This document shows positions 54,150-64,000 of a stretch of 64,000 nt of DNA, piece after piece. This DNA is from Selaginella moellendorffii. Taxonomy: Eukaryota > Streptophyta > Lycopodiopsida > Selaginellales > Selaginellaceae. Every line of letters starts with the position of its first letter. Position 1 is the stretch's first letter. The translations under genes were made by a program, and so were the position numbers. The notes beneath the pieces are model-generated. The model was given only the letters and a program-made list of their open reading frames with translations, was not told the DNA's origin and ran no database searches. The stretch spans positions 326,371 through 390,370 of the forward strand of contig NW_003314278.1 in the NCBI RefSeq assembly GCF_000143415.4, in the 5' to 3' direction.

Positions 54150-55022
54150 ATGGCTATTGTAGTTTTCTTTCTGATGGCTTTTATTTGTAATGTTTATTGT
54201 ATGGGATATGTTGAATGGGGAGAAAATAATACTTTTACTGAAAATGAGATGAAATATATTATAAAACATGGTTTCCAATTTCTTATTAAAAAAATTCAAA
54301 CATATGGTGATTATCCACCAGATTTTAATGATTTCACTTATGTAGATTTTAGTAGAGGAGCCGTTGCCGTAAGAATTAAACGCACTGGTTTAGCACAGTC
54401 AACATGTTCAACTGAAACTAATACTATTGTTGGTCAAGCGCTAAAACAAAATTTTGGACGTAAGTTAAATTTCTATAAAATGATTATGATCCAGACTGGT
54501 TCAAAATCTTGTAAAATTGTGGGTGATATATATATACTTGAATATAATTTTCTTTTATGGTTTAGTAACAATCAAATGAAACTTATTACTAATGTGCACT
54601 CATATAGTTATCAAGGATATGTCAGATGTGATACAACTAAAAACACTTTAAATGCTGGTTTTAAAAATAATATACTTTATAAAGAACAAATGTTGATATC
54701 TGAAAATGGTAAGAATATATTTTATATTGCATCAAACTGTAAAGCTACACTTTATTCAGGAAAATATCGTTTATGGCAATCTAGTAATTCTGAAGATTAT
54801 TTTAAATTTTGCTATTGGAAAACTCAAATTGATGGAAATTCTGTAATATATAATGAGAAGAATAAAGCTTTATGGTCAATACAATACTATTGTTCAAATT
54901 GTTTAATTTTTACATACTCAATTATACAAAATGATTGTAATTTTGTAATATATAGTTCAATTAGACCACACAGTGTAATATGGGATACAAAAACATATAA
55001 TCACCAAAATTGTTTAAGATAA
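54150..55022 (+). CDS. secreted bulb-type (GNA-like) lectin, copy 2
   Basis: Intronless gene of 290 residues, the same length as copy 1 and clearly homologous end to end ('YVEWGENNTF', 'TGSKSCKIVG', 'YNFLLWFSNN', 'CYWKTQIDGNSV'). Signal peptide (VVFFLMAFICNVYC). The two mannose-binding motifs are QIDGNSVIY and QNDCNFVIY, and cysteines are conserved. Codons are AT-rich. Conservation in a setting where the flanks have decayed argues that the protein is selected. Role unknown; a glycan-binding defence function is plausible. Confidence 0.83.
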   Translation: MAIVVFFLMAFICNVYCMGYVEWGENNTFTENEMKYIIKHGFQFLIKKIQTYGDYPPDFNDFTYVDFSRGAVAVRIKRTGLAQSTCSTETNTIVGQALKQNFGRKLNFYKMIMIQTGSKSCKIVGDIYILEYNFLLWFSNNQMKLITNVHSYSYQGYVRCDTTKNTLNAGFKNNILYKEQMLISENGKNIFYIASNCKATLYSGKYRLWQSSNSEDYFKFCYWKTQIDGNSVIYNEKNKALWSIQYYCSNCLIFTYSIIQNDCNFVIYSSIRPHSVIWDTKTYNHQNCLR

Positions 55023-57320
55023 TATACTGGTATTTATAAATGAATATTGAGCTTCATTAGATTTATTTAGTTTTATATTAATAGTAATGTTTGCCCTTTT
55101 CTGGTCATTCTCAATCAACACAGTCTTATTGGGCATAAGATATTCAAGGGTTAATACTGAATTACTTTTATAGTTAGACACATGAAAACTATTTTGTCAA
55201 TTTAGCAATAACATTCTACTTTTTTTTAAAGGATGGTTAAGTAATTAAAAGTCAAGTGATGATAAATTCTAGAAATTTATGTCAGTGACTTCAAGGAAGT
55301 TGAACCTGTTGTAAAGGGGTTTTTATTTTGTATTTTCACATATAAGAAAATTATTTCATACTAGACATCAAATAGTCCAAGCATTTGATCTATTGGTTTT
55401 TATAGTTGGCTGGAGGTATTTCACAAAATATTTATCGCTATAATGAGAAAAATTACTGATCGATCTCAAGTTCTTGTTAATAATACTAACTTAAGTCATA
55501 TTGAGGAAAATAGCACTGAGATCATTCTCAAAAGGTTATCAAGATTTCCTAGGAGAATGATGAAGACATCTTCTTGCGGTGTCTTGGGGCAAGTTCAAGT
55601 AGTTTGCAGTACTTTCCCATAAACATTTTTGAGATTGAATTTAAAGTAATGCAAAAGTATTTAGTCAAGGTTGAGACAAAAAACAGAGTTATTGAAGATG
55701 AAGGATTAAATAACAACAAAACATGATTTTACTGCTTATTTTCAAATCATGCAATCAAGATTCCTACTTTGATGCAGTTAGTTGTGATAAGTTCTAAATT
55801 GTTTTTCTTAAACTTGCTATTAAAGGGATTAAGTTGCAATGCTCAGTTTATTTTTAGGAACTTTACTATTTCTTCTTAAGTAATTTGGTGTTGAGTTAGT
55901 TTTGAGTTTAGTGGGAAAGAGAATAATATTAGAAAGGTATAACATTTATACTGCATTTTATTATTAAGTACTTAATACAATATAAACCTTTATAGTAGTG
56001 ATATGGCTTTGCTTGTGGTATTACTTGATTAGTGATTAAGTCATTGTGATTATGTATTATATCCTTGTGATAATAAATAATATACTTATGAAGTGTTTAT
56101 GGTGATGGTAGTCTACTTGCAAAGTATAGTATCATTGTTAACATTAGTGCATTTGCTAATTATATTAGTGTTTAAATAAACAGAGTAGTAAATTAGACAA
56201 AATTACAAAGAAATTTAAGCTTTGGCTTTTCTTCAAAAAGTAGCTTAGTTTTACATAGCAGTTAATTGTTAATTTATGTTAAATTTAACTTGGGATATTT
56301 ATTATTAATAATTTTTATCAAGACTTAAAGACTTTCTATTAAGACTTGTTTGTTATGAAGTTTTGATGTAGAAGATGGATTTATAAAGGATCATAATTTG
56401 TTGAGCATAACTTATCGTGTTTAATTTTTAGATTGATGCAATCATTGGCTTTCTCATTATAAAGTTTTGGTTTATGGATGTGTTGAAGAGATCTCACATT
56501 ATGGGTTGCATTAAACTTAGTTGATACAAAATTTATAATCATTATTATCTAAAAGTTTAATATTAATTCTTCAAACTTTAGTTGTTATGTTTATTTTTCC
56601 CTTTTGTTAAGAGTTATTAAAGAAAACATTCTGCCTGCTCAATTTGTTTCTGCATCTTGAAATCATTAGTGATGATTAATCATCATCAGGATAGTTGGTT
56701 ATGGTTTGCTCTATCTTATGCAAATAAAATTGACAGCATAAAGAATCCTTGGCTTTGTAGTCTCAAAGGAGGAACATTCAATCCAAATGATTCTCATAAA
56801 CACTATGATTTCCAAGGAGAGCTAGAGGTTATCAGTTTCCTCACATAGCTAAGATGTCTTGGCCGTTACAAAACATGCCCGTTTTGGATGGCCAGCAAGC
56901 CCCTTCCTTTGTGTCCTGGACATCTGATGCTTCTCAAATACTAATAGTATATTGCTGGAAGGTGGGGAGGAGTGAAACACAGCTGCTAACTTTAGCTTGT
57001 GAACGAGTAAGTCAAATAGTTCTTACACATCATGTTGATTTTATATGGAAGAGAATGTGGGATTTAAAGTTTACGACTGGTAAGACCCCGTTTGGTGTCT
57101 AGACCAATAAAACAATATAAAGTTTACATGTATGTAGTGGTGGTGATTCTTCAATGAAGATCAGTATATGATGTTGTTGGAGTTTCAATTACTAGACAAA
57201 ACAAATCTTTCTACCTTTGAATGTAAATATGGTTTGATAAAGTAAAGAGCAAAGAATCACAATCGTTAGATTGATATCATAATATCCAACTTTTTCTCAT
57301 TTTGTTTCTGTGAAAATGTA
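55023..57320. repeat. AT-rich island 2, repeat-derived
   Basis: No intact gene. 55022-55600 is shared, inverted, with 30450-30950. 56380-56720 is shared with 22790-23180. The rest is AT-rich low-information sequence. Composition returns to normal near 57320, at the P450 stop codon. Confidence 0.65.
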
Positions 57321-59940
57321 TCAACTTTGGAGCTGCTTAATTTTCTGGACACTGGGAGTAGCGATTCTTTTTGTCACGGCTACATGGAGACCTGCGGTGG
57401 TGTGAATGGTTGCTCCGGTAGTCATTCCCACCTATGAAGAAACGTTAGTTGAATCATCTGAGCAAAAGAGAAAACAAGGAGAAATCTTCACTGGTGGAGC
57501 TCCTTGGGCCAGCTTGAAATCAAAACGACGAACAAGCATCGCTACTGCCGTGACAGTCTAGAGCAAAGCACACCGATTTTCATTAAGAAGTTAAAGAGGC
57601 AGTGATCAGTTTTACCTCGAATGTGGCAAACATATCACCAACACACTTGCGAGGGCCGCCTCCAAACGGCAAGTACCTGAGAAAACCGAATGGCTTGATC
57701 CAAGAAGCGAACTTCATCATACTTTATCTTACTTGAAATTCTCTGTGACTTCGTTTGGATCTGGCCCATCCAGAGGCCACCTCTCAGGTCTAAACTCGTG
57801 AGAGTGCTCCCATAGCGATGGAGAGCGATGCAAGTTCCATAGAGATATGAAAATGTCCTCTCCTCTACGCGCAAACATGGATGAAGTTTAGAAGTATGAG
57901 CAAGAGATAACGAGGGAGTGTTTGGAAAACCTCTTAAGTGGATAGCCTGCGAGTACATCGTCCTGGAGTGATCTTCTTATCAACACTGGAGGCTGCGGGT
58001 AAAGCCGCAAGGACTGCCAGAGAAAAAGGAAGTTTTTTGCTAACGTTGAAAGCAATGGATAGTAACTCACCTCGTTAATGACTCGTTTTGTGAACTTGAG
58101 CTGCTTCAAATCCTCCAAAGTCGGGCATTTGTCCCCTAGAACAGCATCAACCTGAAAATTTGAAGAACTTGTAGTGCAAACTTTGGAAAGATAGAAGAAT
58201 TTTACCTCGGCTTGAAGCTTTGTCATGGCTGCTGGATTCTTTTAACACATTTCATTCTCATAGTTAGATTCGTTTTCTCCCTGGACTTTTTTCTTTTTTT
58301 TCCATCGTCTTCCTCTTGTAAAAGACGAAAGTAGCTCACCTGGATTAGAAGATGTAGTGTCCAAGTTAAAACCGCGGCAGAAGTTTCGTGACCCGCAATC
58401 AGCATTGTCATCAAGTCGTCTCGTAGCTGCTGGCTAGAAACCTGATGGAACTCCATCAGTTTTGTTACTACAAACTCAAAGTAACGATCAAAGAATGCTC
58501 ACTTCGTCTCCTGACGCTAGAAGAAAGTGTAAGATACTTGGGTCTCGATCGCTCACATACTCTTCGTGGAAGAGATCGTCCTCTTGATCCACCAGCCTCT
58601 ACACAGAGGATTGAGAACAAGCAAACCACATAACCAATCGACTGCCAAACCTTGCAAGTCGAGATCAATTCGTCCAGGCTTTTGTTCACCAGCGTCAATG
58701 CCACTGCTACCTTCTTCTGTCTCGGGAAAATGCTCGTAGCAAATGGTAAATTCCAGTAAGGAATTACAGCAGTGCTTCGAGCTTCGGCCTCTCGCAAAAG
58801 AGTGTACACTGCCTACACGCAAGATCAAAAGTTTTAGTCATCACAAGAAAAAAGAACAAAAGAAGAAAAATGGTGTCAGTGTCAAGAACAACAAATGTAA
58901 GGAATCGTACCTCTACTATCCCCGTGTCTGTAGACAAAGAATCAAACTCGTAGTTAAACACTGCCTTTCCAATGATATCGAGCGTCAATCTCGAGAAGAG
59001 TGACTCCATCTCGGCCGAGATTTCCTTGCTTGCTGCTGCATCAAGCTTGTCACAGAGCCTCAAGCTTGCTCTTCCAAACAGTTCTATCATTTTCTCCACG
59101 TACTGCGTAGAGTGAAAACGTGAGCTTGTGCACCTTTGAGAAGGAATATCGGTATACCTTTCGATGCAAGGATGGAACTATCGCTCTTCTTCGCGCTCGC
59201 CAGATTTCTCCATCAGCAGGAATAAGTCCGGTTCCCATGACGAACTTGAGGATTTCTGCCAAGATTCCCTGTAAGTTTGAGAATGAGCTATGGATCTTAC
59301 GCAAAGACAAGAGAACAGAGTAAAAAAGAAAAAGATCGAATGATCGGACCTTGGAGTAGGACTTTGCATTGTCCTTGAGAACGTGTTTCGTGACTTGCGG
59401 GTCGGAGACGATGATAAAAGACTGAAAGAAGAAGTTGAGAGCCATGGAATCATAGACAGACTTTTTCAAAGTACCTTTGGCCCAAACGAGAGCCTGAAAA
59501 TCCCACCATGCTGTGTGTACAAGTTGTAGAGCGGCACGAAAAATGGCTCTCCAGCGATGGCTCTCACGTCTGCTCGAGCCACGGGAAATTGTTTCTCTGC
59601 CTTTTGTGAACTCCACTTCTCGCTCCATTTTGCGAGGAGGTCTCCGATCACGCCAAAGCTGTTAGCTGGAGAAGAAGAACAAAGAAAAAACCACGGGAAG
59701 AAAAATTCCAGAGAAGAAAGAATTTTGACATCTTACACTGGGTTTCTGCATCGCCATTGTTTTTCTTCGCTGCGACTTGGATTCTCGTCCCTGCGAAGAA
59801 ATTCAAGGGCTTTGCAAACTAAAGTCTCCAAGAGCTTGGATTGATCACTTACGTGTGGCTTGAGGATGGTTCTTTGCCGGGAATGAGCTCCAGCGCGTGG
59901 AAGAGTTTCCATTCGCGAGCGCGCCATGGAGCGCCAACAT
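57321..59940 (-). CDS. cytochrome P450, CYP97B-like
   Basis: Sixteen exons, all in phase, encode 544 residues. Upper ends of exons 1-16: 59940, 59790, 59665, 59421, 59268, 59102, 58812, 58598, 58441, 58238, 58151, 58013, 57864, 57676, 57557 and 57431. The serine-rich, basic N-terminus looks like a plastid transit peptide. The I-helix oxygen-binding motif is AGHETSAAV, the PERW-type motif is FRPERW, and the heme loop is [10 protein letters not shown] with the Cys ligand. '[18 protein letters not shown]' and '[10 protein letters not shown]' place it with CYP97, the carotenoid ring hydroxylases, closest to CYP97B. Confidence 0.92.
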
Positions 59941-60117
59941 TGTTTGTCTCCACAAAAACGATACCTTTGCGAGTAGTGCCACAGATTCCAAAAACTTTGT
60001 ATACTATTTCTCATTGTTTAGAGTTTCTTACGTGAATGTTACATAAGCTTGCAACGGCCGTGACTGTGTGGAAGAGTCTGGTGTTTCGTTCTAGGCAAGC
60101 TAGAGTTTTTTAAGAGA

Positions 60118-60516
60118 ATGGCCAGTGCTTCGAGGCCTCCAAGGCCTCCTCTTCCTCCTTCCACGACCAAAGCTCTAGTAAAACAGGAAATGTCGAGCAT
60201 GGCTAGCAGCAGGAGGATCAAAGCCTTGCATCTCATTCCACTGCTTTTGATCCTGTGTTTGCTCATTCTCTACGGAGCGAGCAACGCTTCTTCTTCCCAA
60301 CCCAAGCAAGGTAAAGTTTAGTGAGTTTCCTCATCCATCTCAGCTCCAAGGTCTCCAGATCTAAAGAACTTCGAAGAAAACTTTGAAGAGAGCTTGGAAG
60401 AGGAAACGGCAACCGGCGCGGAGAAAGTCACGCAAGTTCCTCTCAACTGGCGACTCTCATCGAGGAAACTGAGGCTCAGATTTCCTAGAAAATCGGGAGG
60501 GACGAAGCTCGAGTGA
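60118..60516 (+). CDS. small single-pass membrane or secreted protein, unknown
   Basis: Two exons (60118-60310, 60359-60516) give 116 residues. A basic, proline-rich start is followed by one strong hydrophobic segment (LHLIPLLLILCLLILYG), then an acidic stretch and a basic C-terminus. It could be a type II membrane protein or a peptide precursor. No family recognised. The 48-bp intron was preferred over a 33-bp alternative. Confidence 0.55.
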
Positions 60517-60658
60517 CAATCTTCTTCTGCTTGATAGTACATCTAGAAACTACATATATGAACAGTTATCTCTTCTTCCTCTCCTCTCCTGTTCTCACTT
60601 TCCTCACGCATACACGCTCGTATAAACAGCAAACTTACTTGGAGAGAATCTCTCGATC

Positions 60659-61556
60659 TCAGACAGTGGAAGGCGGAAGAAGTCCGGCTCGTTCGTTCAA
60701 ATCGGCTGCGGTCTGCATAGCTGCTCCTACTCCTCCCGGACGAGGCAATCCCGTGGGAGTGTGACGAGCTTCCGCTTCGATCACTTTGATCGCGTCCTCC
60801 TGCGTTACAACTTTGTCCGTTGCAAGGTAAGTCGTAGCATCCTGGCAAAACAAAAAAGGAAGAAAAACTGTGAAACGGGGAGAAGGAAAGAATAAAGATT
60901 ACCGTGAGGAGATCTCCAATGGTTGTCTTCGCAAAGTCGTCCACCCGAGGATTAAGTTCCGCGGCCGACTGTGCCGTGGAAGACAAACCTCCCTTGCTCG
61001 TCACGGGAGCTCCAGTTGCTCGTGTCTCGGCGCTCTGGATAGCGCAAGCATCGCTATGCTCGATCGGCTGGTCGATTGCTCCCAGCGCTGCGGCCTCTAA
61101 AGCCTGCTCAGAGCAACTTTAGCTAGAGCACAGCAAGAACACCGAGAGAAAAATGGAGAACCCTATGAAATTTCTCACCTCTCCAATGGTGACGGCATTG
61201 GCGGAAGCAACCTCTGGAGCAGTAGGCAACGGACGAATCACACCGGTGACTGGAACGTTCGCTACAAACTCCGTGTCAATGGCGGCACCAGGAACGACGG
61301 TCTCTCGGACAGTCACACCGATGTCTGCTACCGGGCTGTGAGCGTCGGCTGAAAGAGCTCCAGTCTTCACGTTGTGATCGGCCGCGGCTTGCATGAGCGA
61401 TGCCGCGCCGTGCTTCTGCGTCTGACCGAAAGCCTGAGTCTCGGCGCTTTGCATCAAGGCCGCGTCCTCGGAAGTGATGGCCTGCTTACCCATCTCTCCC
61501 GAAACGTTGAAAATGTCTCCATAAGTCACTGGTCGCTGCATCTGTTCTTGGCTCAT
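60659..61556 (-). CDS. seed maturation (SMP-type) LEA protein
   Basis: Three exons (61556-61179, 61103-60903, 60841-60659) encode 253 residues with SMP-domain repeats ('ITSEDAALMQSAETQAFG', 'SLMQAAADHN', 'AMQTAADLNERAG'), as in PM34/D-34 type late-embryogenesis-abundant proteins. They are hydrophilic, Ala-rich and protect cells during drying. Upstream DNA contains ABA-response elements (62002-62038). Consistent with desiccation-induced expression. Confidence 0.92.
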
Positions 61557-62001
61557 TTTTTTTCACGTTGGAAGTTAGATTGTTCGTGCGTTGTGGGTTG
61601 AAAGAGAAAAAAAAAAGGAATTTTCCTTAACCTGTAAGTACTTAGTTGTGAGAAAATGCTCTAAAACAAGAGATAAGTGACTAAAAGGCAGGCTTTCCAT
61701 AGCTAAAGCGATTCAAGCAGCAAATAGACCGACAGATTAGATCCACTGTTACAGCAAAAGAATCAAGCTAAACATCCCCCAAGCATTTCTACATCTTAGA
61801 ACACACAAATTTAATCCAAGAACTACTCACAAGAGTGCGATTAAGCACGCATTTGCTATCCAAGGCCAAGAAGAATGAAAGAATCGCGATCGAGTAGAAA
61901 AGATACCTCTTCTAGCGCTTCCAAAGCTCCGCCTTCTTCAAATCTCTTGTGTGCGAAACATCTTGCCCTAATGTATGGTTTCTTGTAAGTCTATTGGCTC
62001 G

Positions 62002-62038
62002 ACGCGTGTCAACACGTGGCTCGACAAGCGACGCGTGT
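62002..62038. promoter_or_regulatory. CE3 + ABRE composite (ABA response)
   Basis: In the 725-bp gap between the LEA gene and EF-G. ACGCGTGTC (62002-62010) matches the CE3 coupling element, ACACGTGGC (62012-62020) is a strong ABRE, and a second ACGCGTGT follows (62031-62038). A G-box palindrome CCACGTGG lies at 62133-62140. It is about 450 bp upstream of the LEA start on its strand and about 260 bp upstream of EF-G. Confidence 0.6.
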
Positions 62039-62280
62039 AATTAACGCAATTTTACTCCAAGTCTGGCGTCCGGGAGCGTCCTCGTCTCAAATCTTGAGCG
62101 CTCTCACTCTTCTCTTATCGGCTTCCAAGCGTCCACGTGGACGACCGTCAGCCCACCCGCGAAGATCCACAATGTACCACAATAAATCGATTTATATTTT
62201 CTCGCACTATATGGTTTAAAACCACACCTTTATATCCATTCCCAGCGTATTGGGCCAGTGTGGGAATAAGCGAGGCGGTA

Positions 62281-64000
62281 ATGGCAATGGCGGAAGCGGC
62301 CGCTACTCTTCCAGCAGCGAAGTTCCCCTCTTGCTCATCGATTTCTTCGGTCGCCGGGAACTCGCAAGCGAGATTATGCTGCGGCGCCAGATCGAGAGCG
62401 CCGTTTGTGGGCCTCCGGGGCTTTCCAGGGCTCAGATTTTCAGGGCAGAATGGCGCGGCCAAGAATGCGCGGGCTTGCAATGCTGCGAGGCGTGGGATTG
62501 TGTGTATGGCGGCTTCCGGTAAGTCTTTTGTGATTCTACATAGCCAGCTATGGATTTTTGTCATCGAGATTTTTCTTGGTTCCTTTGGATATGGTCGGTC
62601 GTGCTATGAGTTGCAATTCATTGGCATCTTGGTTTATAGATTTTACGCGAGCATCATAGTCATATCCTCTATCACGAAGAATTTTCTTTGTGTTCTTGCA
62701 AATCTACGTAGCTATAGCACGGAAAGAACGTTCCATAGTTTTTTTTTTTTTGTGTGCTTGCTTCTATCAAGAAAATATTTCTTTTCATACAATTCATACT
62801 TTCTCTGGTTGCTTACATTCGAATTTATTTTCTCACACAGATACACGAGAGTTTCCACTCGAGGACTACCGAAACATTGGAATCATGGCTCACATCGACG
62901 CTGGCAAGACTACAACAACCGAGCGCATTCTTTACTACACCGGCAAGAACTACAAGATCGGCGAAGTTCACGAAGGAAATGCGACCATGGACTGGATGGA
63001 ACAGGAAAGAGAACGAGGCATTACTATAACTTCCGCTGCCACAACCGCCGTGTGGAAGAACCATCGGATCAACATCATTGACACTCCGGGGCACGTCGAC
63101 TTTACTCTTGAGGTGGAACGAGCTCTCAGAGTTTTGGACGGGGCTATTTGCCTCTTCGACAGCGTTGCCGGTGTGGAGCCACAGTCAGAGACCGTGTGGA
63201 GGCAGGCTGACAAATACGGGGTGCCGAGGATCTGCTTTGTAAATAAGATGGATAGGATGGGAGCCAATTTTTTCCGGACGAGGGACATGATCGTCAGCAA
63301 CTTAGGAGCCAAACCGCTGGTACTACAGCTTCCGATAGGAGCGGAGGATACATTCAAAGGGGTGGTCGATTTGATTACCATGAAGGCTATTTTGTGGAGC
63401 GGAGAACAGCTAGGTGCGAAGTTTAGCTACGAGGAGATTCCCGACAACTTGGCAAAGGACGCGAAAGATTACAGGGCACAGCTTGTCGAGCTGGTGGTGG
63501 AACAAGACGATGAAGTTATGGAGCAGTACTTGGAAGGAGTGGAGCCGGATGAAGCAACCATCAAGAGACTTATACGGCAGGGAACGATCTCAAACAGCTT
63601 TGTCCCAGTTCTTTGCGGATCGGCATTCAAGAACAAAGGTGTGCAGCCTCTGCTGGATGCGGTGATAGAGTTTCTTCCTTCTCCAGTGGAGTTGCCTTCG
63701 ATCAAAGGGACTGACATGGACGATCCGGAGGTCGTTCTCGAGCGAAAACCATGTGACAAAGAACCATTCTCGGGGCTGGCCTTCAAGGTGATGACAGATC
63801 CTTTTGTTGGAGCACTGACGTTCATGCGGGTCTACTCCGGCGTTCTCACGGCCGGATCTTACGCCCTCAATGCGAACAAGAACAAGAAGGAGAGGATCGG
63901 GCGTCTGCTCCAGATGCACGCAAACTCACGGGAAGATGTCAAGGTTGCAGTGACTGGAGACATCGTAGCTCTCGCTGGTTTGAAGGACACGATCACAGGG
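62281..64000 (+). CDS. plastid-type elongation factor G (partial, 3' end cut)
   Basis: Exon 1 (62281-62518) encodes a Ser/Ala-rich, arginine-bearing transit peptide. After a 322-bp intron, exon 2 (62841 to the window end) encodes the GTPase domain: G1 [10 protein letters not shown], switch I '[10 protein letters not shown]', G3 DTPGHVDF, G4 NKMD, G5 GSAFKNKG, and the start of domain II. It moves tRNAs and mRNA during plastid translation. The long intron is the largest in the window. About half the protein is missing at the edge. Confidence 0.94.

Noticed and set aside
19139-55022. Recent horizontal transfer of the lectins
   Set aside because: AT-rich codons and lack of introns hint at it, but signal peptide, GNA-lectin motifs and old diverged copies fit a resident plant family equally well; no proof without phylogeny.
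60311-60343. 33-bp intron in the small membrane-protein gene
   Set aside because: Below the range seen in the window; the 48-bp alternative keeps the frame.
1-64000. CRISPR arrays, rRNA genes, bacterial operons
   Set aside because: None seen; spliced genes and plant families show nuclear plant DNA.

Overview
The window is nuclear DNA of a land plant. It carries UDP-glycosyltransferases, PLS-type PPR proteins, a LORELEI-like protein, a CYP97 P450, a seed-maturation LEA protein and a plastid-type EF-G. Introns are unusually short (mostly 48-90 bp) and genes lie only tens to hundreds of bases apart. Short introns, dense packing, intronless PPR genes and a DNMT3-type methylase fit a lycophyte such as Selaginella best. 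That is an inference, not a database match. Exon structures were read by hand: GT/AG sites, reading phase and family similarity all had to agree.

Layout. Positions 1-11 kb hold six family-1 UGT genes (the first cut by the window edge) and one PPR gene. Every complete UGT has one intron at the same place and phase. Positions 11-19 kb hold a LORELEI-like gene, a P-loop NTPase with a possible nuclease tail, a CCCH/FG-repeat nucleoporin-like gene whose start codon is only 61 bp from that of the NTPase, and two tandem F-box genes. Positions 19-31.5 kb form an AT-rich, repeat-filled island. It contains a secreted bulb-lectin gene, a GC-normal PPR gene, and broken copies of the NTPase, CCCH, lectin and PPR genes. 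Positions 31.8-54 kb are a dense run: HSP10, a DNA methyltransferase fused to a DUF3444 domain, a small CHCH-like protein, a rhomboid protease, soluble pyrophosphatase, ER FKBP, three FUT8-like glycosyltransferases, a tRNA-Asn, a beta-galactosidase, CRIPT and an RRP6-like exoribonuclease. Positions 54-57.3 kb are a second AT-rich island with a second intact lectin. Positions 57.3-64 kb hold CYP97B, a small membrane protein, an SMP/LEA gene and the 5' part of a plastid EF-G.

Main observations. (1) The fusion of a complete DNMT3-like catalytic domain with a DUF3444 domain looks like a one-protein chromatin system and may be undescribed. (2) The NTPase/CCCH head-to-head promoter region has been copied in inverted order into the AT-rich island, and the antisense of the copied P-loop now supplies the C-terminus and stop codon of a PPR gene. 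(3) Two well-conserved, intronless, very AT-rich lectin genes sit at the edges of repeat islands, with a third broken copy between them. (4) Three FUT8-like (GT23) genes flank the beta-galactosidase.
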